Made by a program: the position numbers and the translations under genes. Shown here one piece after another: positions 1-8,654 of a DNA stretch of 64,000 bases. Positions within the stretch are counted from its first letter, which is position 1. Every line of letters begins with the position of its first letter. This DNA comes from Cupriavidus phytohabitans (GTDB taxonomy: Bacteria > Pseudomonadota > Gammaproteobacteria > Burkholderiales > Burkholderiaceae): the NCBI RefSeq assembly GCF_000426345.1, contig NZ_AUFE01000028.1, positions 17,195 through 81,194 on the forward strand, in the 5' to 3' direction. Below the pieces are notes generated by a model. That model was not told the origin of the DNA and searched no databases. It worked only from the letters and a program-made list of their open reading frames with translations.

Positions 1-832
1 TGCGGTGGACGATTTCCGGCGGTGTCCCGGCGGGTGCCAGCATGCCGAACCAGGAGCTGGCCTCGTACTGCGGCAGGCCGGCCGCCTGCGCGATGGTCGG
101 CACGCCCGGCAGTGCCGGCGAGGGTTTGGCGCTGGTCACGGCCAGCGCCTTGAGCTTGCCGGCCTTGATCAGCGCCATCGACGAGGGCAGGTTGTCGAAC
201 ATCACCTGCATGGTGCCGCCGGTCAGGTCGGTCAGCGCCGGCCCGCTGCCCTTGTACGGGAAATGGACCATGAAGGTCTTGGTCTGGGTCTTGAACAGCT
301 CGCCGGCCAGGTGGATCGAGGTGCCGTTGCCGCTGGAAGCCATGTTCAGCTTGCCCGGGTTGGCACGCGCGTAAGCGATCAGGTCCTTGACGCTGTCGAT
401 CTTGTTCTGCTGCGCGAAGGCCGGGTTGACTACCAGGACGTTCGGCACCGCCGCCACTTCGGTGATGGGTGCAAAGTCCTTGATGGGGTCGAACGGCAGC
501 TTTCCGTACAGCGACTGGTTGATGCCGTGGGTGCCGACCGTGCCCATCAGCAGCGTATAGCCGTCCGGCGCCGCCTTGGCGACGATATCGGCGCCGATAT
601 TGCCGCCCGCGCCGGGTTTGTTGTCCACCACCACGTTCCAGCCAGGCAGCTTGGCCAGCTCCGCGGCGACGGCGCGGGCCAGGATATCGGTGGTGCCGCC
701 TGCGGCAAACGGGACGACCAGCCGAACCGGCTTGGACGGATACGGATCGGCGGCCAGCGCCGCGGGACTGGCGAGCGCGGCAAGGCTGCCGGACAGCAAC
801 AGCGCGACGGCGCGCCGGCGAATGGGTTGCAT
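1..832 (-). CDS. Bug-family (TctC-like) periplasmic solute-binding receptor, 3' end outside the window
   Basis: The minus-strand frame is open from the left edge to an ATG at 832, giving 277 codons; the C-terminus lies beyond the window. The N-terminus is a signal peptide (arginine-rich start, hydrophobic core, Ala-rich cleavage region near residue 27). It is followed by the Bug-family opening KPVRLVVPFAAGG and, further on, GKLNMASSGNGTSIHL and KALAVTSAKPSPALPGVPT-type segments. Bug proteins are extracytoplasmic receptors for carboxylates or other small acids, sometimes working with TctAB membrane partners, often as orphans. No TctA or TctB gene is adjacent here, so the ligand cannot be inferred. 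An AGGAG ribosome-binding site sits about 8 bases before the chosen ATG. Confidence 0.9.
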   Translation of the reverse strand, partial: MQPIRRRAVALLLSGSLAALASPAALAADPYPSKPVRLVVPFAAGGTTDILARAVAAELAKLPGWNVVVDNKPGAGGNIGADIVAKAAPDGYTLLMGTVGTHGINQSLYGKLPFDPIKDFAPITEVAAVPNVLVVNPAFAQQNKIDSVKDLIAYARANPGKLNMASSGNGTSIHLAGELFKTQTKTFMVHFPYKGSGPALTDLTGGTMQVMFDNLPSSMALIKAGKLKALAVTSAKPSPALPGVPTIAQAAGLPQYEASSWFGMLAPAGTPPEIVHR

Positions 833-952
833 GCGTGGTCTCCTGGTGTAGCCGCCTCGTGTCGCCGGGCGGTGGCATGTGCATTCTAGTTGGCCGCAAT
901 CGGCACGCCGATGGGGTGATGCCCTAAGCGCAAGGCGCCGCACGCCCATGAA

Positions 953-976
953 AAAAGGCACCCGCAGGTGCCTTTT
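953..976 (-). terminator. Rho-independent terminator after the porin gene
   Basis: A 10-bp stem (AAAAGGCACC paired with GGTGCCTTTT) with a 4-base loop is followed, read on the minus strand, by a run of T. It lies 27 bases past the porin stop codon. Confidence 0.8.
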
Positions 977-1002
977 GAACGATCGGCCGGTGAGGCTGGC
1001 GA

Positions 1003-2136
1003 TCAGAACTTGTGGCGGATGCCCAGGGCGACGCCGACCATCTTGTCTTCGCCGGTACCCAGGAAGTAACCATTGGCGAAGCTGATCGCCGAGGTGTCGA
1101 AGTTCAGGCCGGCGTTCTTCGAGAAGGCCGTGGTCAGGTACAGGTCGGTGCGCTTGGACACGCTGTAGTCCGCGATAAACGAGATCTGCCAGGGGTTCTT
1201 GATGTTGTTGGTGGCGCCGGTGGCAGCCGGGTTGAAGTTCTTGACGTCGTCGTAGTAGTACGCGAGCGTCAGGCCCAGTGCGGGGGTGACCTGGTAGTTG
1301 CCGCCGACCCAGTAGTAATTGTCCTTCAGGATCGTATTGTCGTTCGGCGCCTTGCTCATGCCCCAGCGATAGCCGGCCATCAGCTTGGCCGGGCCAAAGG
1401 AATAGCTGGCAGCGACCGCGGCCTTCTTGGCCTCCCCGGTGCCGCCGGCGGCGTTCAGGGTCGGGTTGTACTGGTCATAGGCGCCGCTGATGCCGAACGG
1501 GCCGGCTGCCCATGAGACGCCTGCACCGTAGCCGGTATCGCGGCGGAACTGGCCCGGGACTTCGCCTCCGCCGGCGACGCCGTTGCCGAACGACCAGTGG
1601 GCGACCGCCGTCACCGGACCGAACTTGCCCGTGTACTTGGCCGTGTTGTCCGAGCGGAAGTTCAGGCCCAGTTGCGCCACCACCGGTTCATACTGGGTGG
1701 CATAGCCGGCCGGCGAGAAATTGGCCATCATGTCGAACAGCGAGGTGTACTGGCGACCGAAGGTGAAGCGGCCAGCCTGGGCGCTTTCCAGGCCGACATA
1801 AGCCTGGCGGCCGAACAGGCGGCCGCCTTGCTGCAGACCGCCATTGTCGAGGCCGAAACCGCTTTCGAGCACGAACAGCGCCTTCAGGCCGCTACCGAGG
1901 TCTTCCACGCCGCGCAGGCCCCAGCGCGAGCCGGACAGGCCGCCGGATGACATACGGAAGAGGTTTTCGGCCGGGCCGGTGGCAAAGCCGTTGGCGGACG
2001 ACGGGATGACGCTCGACATGTTGCTCACGTACTCGATGTTGGCATCCACCACACCGTAGAGCGTGACGCTCGATTGGGCCTGCGCCGCCCCGGCAAATGC
2101 GCCAAGCGCTGCCAGCGCCAGAAGCGATTTCTTCAT
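1003..2136 (-). CDS. Outer-membrane general porin (beta-proteobacterial OmpC-like family)
   Basis: The protein is 377 aa, the usual length for trimeric 16-strand porins of Burkholderiales. A signal peptide (MKKSLLALAALGAFAGAAQA) is cleaved after residue 20, leaving QSSVTLYGVVDANIEY, the typical first beta strand. The chain ends in GIRHKF, with the terminal Phe needed for outer-membrane insertion by the BAM machinery. It should form water-filled channels for small hydrophilic solutes. Glycine and aromatic residues alternate as expected for beta strands, with no long hydrophobic helix after the signal. It is monocistronic, with a GGAGAT ribosome-binding site and its own terminator. Confidence 0.95.
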   Translation of the reverse strand: MKKSLLALAALGAFAGAAQAQSSVTLYGVVDANIEYVSNMSSVIPSSANGFATGPAENLFRMSSGGLSGSRWGLRGVEDLGSGLKALFVLESGFGLDNGGLQQGGRLFGRQAYVGLESAQAGRFTFGRQYTSLFDMMANFSPAGYATQYEPVVAQLGLNFRSDNTAKYTGKFGPVTAVAHWSFGNGVAGGGEVPGQFRRDTGYGAGVSWAAGPFGISGAYDQYNPTLNAAGGTGEAKKAAVAASYSFGPAKLMAGYRWGMSKAPNDNTILKDNYYWVGGNYQVTPALGLTLAYYYDDVKNFNPAATGATNNIKNPWQISFIADYSVSKRTDLYLTTAFSKNAGLNFDTSAISFANGYFLGTGEDKMVGVALGIRHKF

Positions 2137-2470
2137 GCTCGTTGATCTCCACTGTAAGAATTATTGGTGACGGCCCGGGGGAACCTCCTGTTGGTCTCCA
2201 TCCCCCATGCGTCAAACTTCCTTGGAAGTTGCGAAGTACTGTAACAAACAACTTTTCGTTCACCATTCGGGCGCAACCCCCTTGTCTGGTTTTAGCAACT
2301 CAGGGTTTCTGAGTAGCGCTCCGCATCGATGCAAGGCGTGGCGCGGGATGCGGCGAATTAGAGGCAAGCTACAATGCGGGTAATCCCGATGCGGTCGCCG
2401 CGGGTCGCGCTGCCGCGTGTGCCCCACCATGAAGACCTCGGGAGCAAGAAGATCAATCCGCTTGCGCGAC

Positions 2471-3094
2471 ATGGACACCCTGATCAAAGAATTCGACGTG
2501 GCACTGCGGGCCATCGCCGGGGCAACCCGCTCCGCGCGCGCCAACCCGGCCGACCAGCTGGCGCCGGACACCGAACAGATGAGCGCCGAAGAGCGGCGCC
2601 ACGTGGCCGGCCTGATGCGCATCAACCATGTCGGCGAGGTTTGCGCCCAGGCCCTGTACCAGGCGCAGAAACTGACCGCGCGCAACGCGACAGTGCGCGC
2701 GCAGATGGATGCGGCCGCGCGCGAAGAAGAAGACCACCTGGCCTGGTGCGCCGAGCGGCTGCGCGAGCTGGGCTCGCGCCCGAGCCTGCTCAACCCGCTG
2801 TGGTACGCGGGTGCGTTCGCGATCGGCTGGGTTGCGGGCCGGACGGGCGACAAGGTCAGCCTTGGCTTCGTGGCCGAGACCGAGCGCCAGGTCGAGCACC
2901 ATCTCGGCGGCCACCTGGACCGCCTGCCTGAAGCGGACGGCCGCTCGCGCGCTATCCTCGAGCAGATGCGCGACGACGAGATCCGCCATGGCGCTGCCGC
3001 CCGCGATGCCGGCGGCATCCCGCTGCCCGCGCCGGTGCGTGCGCTGATGCGCGGCGCTTCTCGCGTGATGACCACCGCCGCCTACCGCATCTGA
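2471..3094 (+). CDS. coq7: Demethoxyubiquinone hydroxylase, Coq7/UbiF-type di-iron enzyme
   Basis: Hydroxylates demethoxyubiquinol in ubiquinone biosynthesis. The di-iron carboxylate motifs are visible: HVGEVCAQALYQAQ, EEEDHLAW, the central Glu of ERQVEHHL, and DDEIRHG. A hydrophobic stretch near LLNPLWYAGAFAIGWVAG probably inserts into the membrane face. I chose the ATG at 2471 (207 aa, MDTLIKEFD) because similarity to the family begins there. Longer in-frame starts exist (GTG 2417, ATG 2429; up to 225 aa), and a GGGAG lies nearer those, so the start is uncertain by 14 to 18 codons. Confidence 0.92.
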   Translation: MDTLIKEFDVALRAIAGATRSARANPADQLAPDTEQMSAEERRHVAGLMRINHVGEVCAQALYQAQKLTARNATVRAQMDAAAREEEDHLAWCAERLRELGSRPSLLNPLWYAGAFAIGWVAGRTGDKVSLGFVAETERQVEHHLGGHLDRLPEADGRSRAILEQMRDDEIRHGAAARDAGGIPLPAPVRALMRGASRVMTTAAYRI

Positions 3095-3140
3095 AGCGCG
3101 GCGGCAGCGCGCCCGGCCTCATGGCCGCTCGCTCGCGGTT

Positions 3141-3175
3141 GCCCGCCGGCCCTTGATTTTCCAGTGCTGGCGGGC
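3141..3175 (+). terminator. Candidate terminator hairpin after coq7
   Basis: A 10-bp GC-rich stem with one G-T pair (3141-3150 with 3166-3175) and a 15-base loop lies 46 bases past the coq7 stop. The following bases (GATTGTTGTAT) are only weakly T-rich, so termination is inferred. Confidence 0.35.
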
Positions 3176-3379
3176 GATTGTTGTATCCTTTCCCCGGGCT
3201 GCGTGATAGTCGTTCCCGCCGCCGCCGGCAGTTCTCCTCCCGCAGTTCTCAGGTGGTTTCTCTGCTTTCCTCCCTAACATCTTCATTTCATTAAGGATTC
3301 ACTTTCACGGTGCGTGAGGTGTGCGCGCTAAGTCATTGTTCTGATTCGAAAAATCTCGTTTGCTGCTCTGCAACCAGCC

Positions 3380-3442
3380 TTGACCGCCCAAATTGCTTCC
3401 TCTAAAGTGGGAAATAGTGTGAGGAAGTGTATTTTTGTGTGA
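3380..3442 (+). promoter_or_regulatory. dcw promoter (Pmra) with 10-bp-spaced MraZ boxes
   Basis: A sigma70-like promoter is visible: TTGACC at 3380 and TAAAGT at 3403 with a 17-base spacer. Four GTG-starting hexamers follow at exactly 10-bp intervals: GTGGGA at 3407, GTGTGA at 3417, GTGTAT at 3427 and GTGTGA at 3437. A further GTGGGA lies at 3458. Known MraZ proteins bind tandem TGGGN-type repeats with about one helical turn per repeat and autoregulate this promoter. The first repeat overlaps the -10 element, consistent with repression. The rest of the 3176-3550 gap shows no gene. Confidence 0.7.
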
Positions 3443-3550
3443 AATTGCGAACCGACCGTGGGATCATTTCGTCACAGTCGGAAACAGAGGGATTCACGCG
3501 ATTGCCAGCTGCCAGGGGCCACCGGTAGCAGGCAGGGACCGGGAGCGAGC

Positions 3551-3979
3551 GTGTTTCAGGGAGCATCGGCGCTGTCGCTGGATGCCAAGGGGCGGATGTC
3601 CATTCCGTCCAGGCATCGCGAGGCGCTGCAACAGCAGGCTGAGGGCCGGGTGACGCTGACCAAGCACCCGGATGGCTGCCTGCTGCTGTTTCCGCGGCCC
3701 GAGTGGGAAACCTTCCGCACGCGCATTGCAGCGCTGCCGATGGATGCGCACTGGTGGAAGCGCATCTTCCTGGGCAACGCCGCCGACGTGGAAATGGACG
3801 GAGCAGGCCGGGTGCTGATCGCACCGGAGCTGCGCAGTGCCGCCATGCTCGACAAAGAGGTCATGCTGCTCGGCATGGGCAGTCATTTCGAAGTGTGGGA
3901 TGCCGCGACCTACGCCGCCAAGGAACAGCAGGCGATGGCGCAAGGCATGCCCGAAGCATTGAAAAATTTCTCTTTCTGA
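3551..3979 (+). CDS. mraZ: Transcriptional regulator MraZ
   Basis: Encodes 142 aa, the family norm, if the GTG at 3551 is used; the protein then begins MFQGASALSLDAKGRMSIP, the conserved MraZ start. Two SpoVT/AbrB-like half domains are seen, each with a DAKGRMSIPSRHRE or DGAGRVLIAPELR-type signature. MraZ forms a ring-shaped oligomer that binds repeats at its own promoter and represses the dcw genes. A longer in-frame start (ATG 3458) would add 31 residues with no family resemblance, so it was rejected. The stop lies 7 bases before rsmH. Confidence 0.93.
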   Translation: MFQGASALSLDAKGRMSIPSRHREALQQQAEGRVTLTKHPDGCLLLFPRPEWETFRTRIAALPMDAHWWKRIFLGNAADVEMDGAGRVLIAPELRSAAMLDKEVMLLGMGSHFEVWDAATYAAKEQQAMAQGMPEALKNFSF

Positions 3980-3986
3980 AGAGGTC

Positions 3987-4976
3987 ATGAGTCCTACCGG
4001 AACGCCGGCAACCCCCGCCCTGCGCCATCGCACCGTGCTGCTGGACGAGGCCGTGGACGCCCTGATCTGGCGCCCGGACGGCGTCTACGTGGACGGCACC
4101 TTCGGCAGGGGAGGGCACAGCCGGGCGGTACTGGCCCGGCTGGGGCCAGACGGGGCCCTGGTCGCGTTCGACAAGGACCCAGCAGCAATCGCAGAAGCGG
4201 GCACCATCGGGGATGCCCGCTTCTCCATTGAGCACGCCAGCTTTGCGGACATGGCAGAGCGCCTGGCCGGGCGCGGCCACGTGGCCGGCGTGCTGCTCGA
4301 CCTGGGGATCAGCTCGCCCCAGATCGATGAGGCGGCGAGGGGGTTTTCCTTTCGTTTCGAGGGCCCGCTGGACATGCGCATGGACACCACGCGCGGCATT
4401 ACCGCCGCGCAGTGGCTGGCGCAGGCGGATGAGCAGGACATTGCCAGGGTGATACGAGACTATGGGGAAGAACGGTTTGCTGTACAGATTGCAAAGGCGA
4501 TTGTTGCTCGCCGGCGCGAACCCGGCGATGGCGGACCCATCGCCACTACTGCCGACCTTGCCGCGCTCGTGGCGAAAGCCGTCAAAACACGCGAGAAGGG
4601 CCAGGACCCTGCGACCCGCACCTTTCAGGCTCTACGGATTCACGTCAATCAAGAGCTTGAGGACCTCGAAAGAGGTCTGAAGGCGGCTTATGACCTGTTG
4701 CAGGTAGGGGGACGCCTGGTGGTGATCAGCTTCCATTCGCTGGAGGACCGCATCGTCAAGCGGTTCATGGCGGCGCACGCCCGTCCCCAGCAGGATGCCG
4801 ACCCGGCCCTGCGCCGCGCGCCGCTGCGCGCGGCCGACCTGCCGCAGCCCACGCTGCGCCTGCTCGGACGCTCCAAGCCCGGCGCCGAAGAGATCGCCGC
4901 CAATCCGCGCGCGCGCTCGGCCGTGATGCGCGTGGCCGAGAAACTGGCTCCGGCCGGCGGAGGCGTGCGCGCATGA
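3987..4976 (+). CDS. rsmH: 16S rRNA (cytosine(1402)-N(4))-methyltransferase RsmH
   Basis: A 329-aa S-adenosylmethionine-dependent methyltransferase (formerly MraW) that modifies C1402 in the ribosomal decoding centre. Visible signatures are HRTVLLDEAVDAL near the start, the SAM-binding DGTFGRGGHSR (residues about 37-47), GVLLDLGISSPQID, and FHSLEDRIVKRF near the C-terminus. It overlaps ftsL by ATGA. Stretches around 4450-4510 and 4620-4710 use noticeably more A/T-ending codons than the flanks. Confidence 0.97.
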   Translation: MSPTGTPATPALRHRTVLLDEAVDALIWRPDGVYVDGTFGRGGHSRAVLARLGPDGALVAFDKDPAAIAEAGTIGDARFSIEHASFADMAERLAGRGHVAGVLLDLGISSPQIDEAARGFSFRFEGPLDMRMDTTRGITAAQWLAQADEQDIARVIRDYGEERFAVQIAKAIVARRREPGDGGPIATTADLAALVAKAVKTREKGQDPATRTFQALRIHVNQELEDLERGLKAAYDLLQVGGRLVVISFHSLEDRIVKRFMAAHARPQQDADPALRRAPLRAADLPQPTLRLLGRSKPGAEEIAANPRARSAVMRVAEKLAPAGGGVRA

Positions 4977-5287
4977 ACCGCCTGACTTTCTTCCTTCTGG
5001 CCGCGCTGATCCTGTGCGCGCTCTCGCTGGTGAGCGCCCAGCACCAGGCGCGCACGCTGTTCGTGGCGCTGGAGCGGGCACAGTCGGAAGAACGCCAGCT
5101 CGACATCGACTGGGCGCGCCTGCAGTACCAGCAGAGCTCGCTCGGCAAGAGCGCGCGCATCGCCGATGCCGCGCGCGCGCAGCTGAAGATGGCACCGGCC
5201 AACCCCGGCAAGACCCAGTACCTGTCGGGCATCGTGCTGCCGCCGGCGCAGCCCGCGCCGGCCAGCGAGGCGGAGGCGCGCCAATGA
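4973..5287 (+). CDS. ftsL: Cell division protein FtsL
   Basis: A 104-aa bitopic membrane protein with one N-terminal transmembrane helix (RLTFFLLAALILCALSLVSA) and a periplasmic coiled coil rich in Glu, Arg and Gln. This is the arrangement of FtsL, which assembles with FtsB and FtsQ and activates the FtsWI synthase at the septum. Identity rests on topology and position, since FtsL sequences diverge. Its ATG overlaps the rsmH stop, and its stop overlaps the ftsI start. Confidence 0.92.
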   Translation: MNRLTFFLLAALILCALSLVSAQHQARTLFVALERAQSEERQLDIDWARLQYQQSSLGKSARIADAARAQLKMAPANPGKTQYLSGIVLPPAQPAPASEAEARQ

Positions 5288-7089
5288 GCATGGCCCGACC
5301 CAACCCGCCCGGCCGCAACGGCAACGGCACTCCGTCGCGCCCGCGCAGCGGCCAGTTCTCGGCCAGCCCGGTGCTGGGGCTGCGCCTGCCGATGTGGCGC
5401 TCCAAGCTGGTGGTGTTCCTGATGTTCGCGGCTTTTGTCGCGCTGGCGCTGCGCGCCGCATGGATCCAGGGCCCGGGCAACCAGTTCTACGAGGCCGAGG
5501 GCAAGAAGCGCTTCCAGCGCACGCTGGAACTGCCGGCCACGCGCGGCAAGATCCTGGACCGCAATGGCCTGGTGCTGGCCACCAGCCTGCCGGTCAAGGC
5601 GATCTGGGCGGTGCCCGAGGATGTGCCCAACCAGGTCGAGCTGGCCAAGATCCGCCAGCTGGCCAGGCTGCTCGGCATGTCGGAGAAGGACCTCGGCAAG
5701 AAGCTGTCGGAGGACAAGGGCTTTGTCTACCTGAAGCGCCAGGTGCTGCCCGACGTCGCCGACAAGATCGCCGCGCTCAAGATCGAGGGCATCCACCAGA
5801 CCCGCGAGTACAAGCGCTTCTACCCGGAAGGGGAGGCGATGGCGCATATCGTGGGCTTCACCAATGTGGAAGACCGCGGGCAGGAAGGCGTGGAGCTGGC
5901 GCGCGAGACCGGCCTGGCCGGCCGCCCCGGCGCGCGCCAGGTGATCAAGGACCGCCTCGGCCGCGTGGTCGAGGATGTCGGCATCCTGAAGACTCCGCGC
6001 GACGGCGAAGACATCCAGCTGTCGATCGACGCCAAGATCCAGTACCTCGCCTACAACGAACTCAAGGCCGTGGTGGATAAGCACAAGGCCAAGGCCGCCA
6101 GCGCCGTGGTGCTCGACGCCCAGACCGGCGAGGTGCTGGCGCTGGCCAACTGGCCCACCTACAACCCCAATGACCGCACCCGGCTGTCCGGCGAGCAGCT
6201 GCGCAACCGCGTGTTGACCGACACCTTCGAACCCGGCTCGATGATGAAGCCGATCACCGTGGGGCTGGCGTTGCAGCTCAAGCGCGTGACGCCGTCGACG
6301 GTGATCACCACCACCGGCAAGTACCAGTTCGAAGGCGCCACCATCAGCGATACCCACAACTACGGCGCCCTCACCGTCAGCGGCGTGATCCAGAAATCGT
6401 CCAACATCGGCACGACCAAGATCGCGATGCTGATGAAGCCGCAGGAGATGTGGGATATGTACACCAGCATCGGCCTGGGCCAGGCGCCCAAGATCGGCTT
6501 CCCCGGCGCGGTGGCAGGGCGCGTGCGTCCGTTCAAGAGCTGGCGCCCGATCGAGCAGGCCACCATGTCGTACGGCTACGGCCTGTCGGTGTCGCTGTTC
6601 CAGATGGCGCATGCCTACACCATCTTCGCGCACGACGGGGAGCTGATCCCGGTCACCATGTTCCGCGCCAACGGTCCGGCCACCGGCGAGCGCATCCTGT
6701 CGCCGCAGGTGGCGCGCGACGTGCGCGCCATGATGGAAACCGTGACCGCGCCCGGCGGCACCGCGCCCGAGGCGCAGGTGATGGGCTATCGCGTCGGCGG
6801 CAAGACCGGCACCGCCTACAAGCACGAAGGCCGCGGCTATAACCGCAGCAAGTACCGCGCCTCGTTCATCGGCCTGGCGCCGATGTCCAACCCGCGCATC
6901 ATCGTCGCCGTCAGCGTCGACGAGCCTACCGCCGGCAGCCACTACGGCGGCCTGGTGGCGGGCCCGGCGTTCGCCGCCATCACCGGCGGCACGCTGCGCG
7001 CACTGAATGTCCAGCCCGATTCGCCGATCCGCCAGCTGGTGGTCAGCGACAAGGTGCCGGAAAGCGAACCGTGGAGCGCGACCCAATGA
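5284..7089 (+). CDS. ftsI: Septal peptidoglycan D,D-transpeptidase FtsI (PBP3)
   Basis: A 601-aa class B penicillin-binding protein that cross-links septal peptidoglycan in the periplasm. A Pro/Arg-rich cytoplasmic tail of about 38 residues precedes one transmembrane helix (KLVVFLMFAAFVALALRAAW). The dimerisation domain contains ATRGKILDRNG. The transpeptidase motifs are complete: S319-M-M-K322 (catalytic serine and lysine), S372-S-N374, and K507-T-G-T510. The start was chosen at the ATGA overlap with ftsL. It is translated in tandem with FtsW partners further along the cluster. Confidence 0.97.
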   Translation: MSMARPNPPGRNGNGTPSRPRSGQFSASPVLGLRLPMWRSKLVVFLMFAAFVALALRAAWIQGPGNQFYEAEGKKRFQRTLELPATRGKILDRNGLVLATSLPVKAIWAVPEDVPNQVELAKIRQLARLLGMSEKDLGKKLSEDKGFVYLKRQVLPDVADKIAALKIEGIHQTREYKRFYPEGEAMAHIVGFTNVEDRGQEGVELARETGLAGRPGARQVIKDRLGRVVEDVGILKTPRDGEDIQLSIDAKIQYLAYNELKAVVDKHKAKAASAVVLDAQTGEVLALANWPTYNPNDRTRLSGEQLRNRVLTDTFEPGSMMKPITVGLALQLKRVTPSTVITTTGKYQFEGATISDTHNYGALTVSGVIQKSSNIGTTKIAMLMKPQEMWDMYTSIGLGQAPKIGFPGAVAGRVRPFKSWRPIEQATMSYGYGLSVSLFQMAHAYTIFAHDGELIPVTMFRANGPATGERILSPQVARDVRAMMETVTAPGGTAPEAQVMGYRVGGKTGTAYKHEGRGYNRSKYRASFIGLAPMSNPRIIVAVSVDEPTAGSHYGGLVAGPAFAAITGGTLRALNVQPDSPIRQLVVSDKVPESEPWSATQ

Positions 7090-8654
7090 CGGCCAAGCCC
7101 CTGCTCCCGCTCGAGGTGACCACCCAGGCCAGCAACGCGCTGGCCTGGCTGCGTACCAACGTGGCCGCTTCGGCGCAGTTGACGGGCGATAGCCGCCGGC
7201 TGGCGCGCGGCGACGTGTTCTTTGCCTACGTGCTCGGCAACGAGCGCCTGGCCACAGACGGGCGGCCCTATGTCCAGCAGGCCATCGCGGCCGGCGCCGG
7301 TGCCATCGTCTATGAGGCTGAAGGCTTCGACTGGCCATTTGGCGACGTCGTGCCGCATCTGGCGGTCAGCAATCTGCATCAGCTGGCCGGCCCGATCGCT
7401 GCCGGCTGGCACGGGAATCCGGTGCGCGGCCTGGCCGTGACCGGGATCACCGGCACCAACGGCAAGACCTCGTGCAGCCAGTGGCTGGCGCGCGTGCTGC
7501 AGGCCGCTGGCACGCCCTGCGCGACCGTCGGCACGCTCGGCACAGGCTTCCCCGGCGCACTGCAGGCGACCGGCTTCACCACGCCCGACGCGGTGCAGCT
7601 GCAGGCCAGCCTGGCGGCGCTGCACGACGCCGGCGCGCGGGCCGTGGCGATGGAAGTGTCCTCGCACGGCCTGGAGCAGGAGCGCGTGGCCGGCACGCAT
7701 TTCACGGTGGCGGTACTCACCAACCTGACGCAGGACCACCTCGACTACCACGGCTCGATGACCGAGTACGAGGCCGCCAAGGAGCGCCTGTTCCAGTGGG
7801 ACGGCCTGCGCACCGCAGTGGTCAACCGCGACGACGCCATGGGCCAGCGGCTGCTGGTGGCGGACGCGGCCGCAATCGCCGCGCCGCACGTGATCGAATA
7901 CGGCATCGACGGCCCCGGCGCTGCCACGGTGCGACGCCCGCGCGGCGAATGGCTGCGCGCCACCAACGTGCGCGCCACGCCCAACGGCACCGCTTTCCAT
8001 ATCGACGGCAGCTTCGGCAGCACCGAGATGGCCACGCCTATGATCGGCGCCTTCAACGTCAGCAACCTGCTGGCGGTGCTGGGCGCGGCGCTGGCCAACG
8101 GCGTGGCATGGAATGCGGCGCTGGCGGCGCTGCGCGCGCTGACGCCGGTCGAGGGCCGCATGGAATTGTTCGGCGCCAACGGTGGCGATGCCGGGCTGGG
8201 CCCGCTTGCGGTGGTCGACTACGCTCACACCCCTGACGCGCTGGAACAGACGCTGGCCGCGCTGCGCCCGGTGGCGCGGGCGCGTAATGGCCGCCTGTGG
8301 TGCGTGTTCGGCTGCGGCGGCGATCGCGACCCGATCAAGCGCCCGCTGATGGGCGCGGTGGCCGAACGCCTGGCCGACGAGGTCATCCTCACCAGCGACA
8401 ACCCGCGCAGCGAGGACCCGCAGGAAATCCTGGACGCGATCGCCGACGGCATGGCCGACCGCGCGCGCGGCCGCCAGATCGAGGACCGCGCCGCCGCCAT
8501 CCTTTACGCCATCCGGCACGCGGCTTCGGCCGACGTGGTGCTGGTGGCAGGCAAGGGCCACGAGGCCACCCAGGAGATCCAGGGGCGCAAGCGCCCGTTC
8601 TCCGACCGCGAGCATGTCCGCCTGGCGCTAGCCACCCGTGGAGTATCGGCATGA
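7086..8654 (+). CDS. murE: UDP-MurNAc-L-Ala-D-Glu:meso-diaminopimelate ligase MurE
   Basis: A 522-aa cytoplasmic Mur ligase adding the third stem-peptide residue in an ATP-dependent reaction. The ATP-binding loop GTNGKT occupies residues 123-128. The D438-N-P-R441 motif is the determinant for meso-diaminopimelate rather than lysine, as expected for a Gram-negative cell wall. The start codon overlaps the ftsI stop (ATGA), and the stop overlaps murF in the same way. Confidence 0.97.
   Translation: MTAKPLLPLEVTTQASNALAWLRTNVAASAQLTGDSRRLARGDVFFAYVLGNERLATDGRPYVQQAIAAGAGAIVYEAEGFDWPFGDVVPHLAVSNLHQLAGPIAAGWHGNPVRGLAVTGITGTNGKTSCSQWLARVLQAAGTPCATVGTLGTGFPGALQATGFTTPDAVQLQASLAALHDAGARAVAMEVSSHGLEQERVAGTHFTVAVLTNLTQDHLDYHGSMTEYEAAKERLFQWDGLRTAVVNRDDAMGQRLLVADAAAIAAPHVIEYGIDGPGAATVRRPRGEWLRATNVRATPNGTAFHIDGSFGSTEMATPMIGAFNVSNLLAVLGAALANGVAWNAALAALRALTPVEGRMELFGANGGDAGLGPLAVVDYAHTPDALEQTLAALRPVARARNGRLWCVFGCGGDRDPIKRPLMGAVAERLADEVILTSDNPRSEDPQEILDAIADGMADRARGRQIEDRAAAILYAIRHAASADVVLVAGKGHEATQEIQGRKRPFSDREHVRLALATRGVSA

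Noticed and set aside
2260..3075. A 271-codon minus-strand frame opposite coq7
   Set aside because: Ser/Arg-rich shadow with no recognisable domain; Coq7 motifs are clear on the other strand.
4765..7338. An 857-codon antisense open frame across rsmH, ftsL, ftsI and murE
   Set aside because: It crosses gene boundaries, has Arg/His/Ala-rich composition without motifs, and is explained by GC bias.
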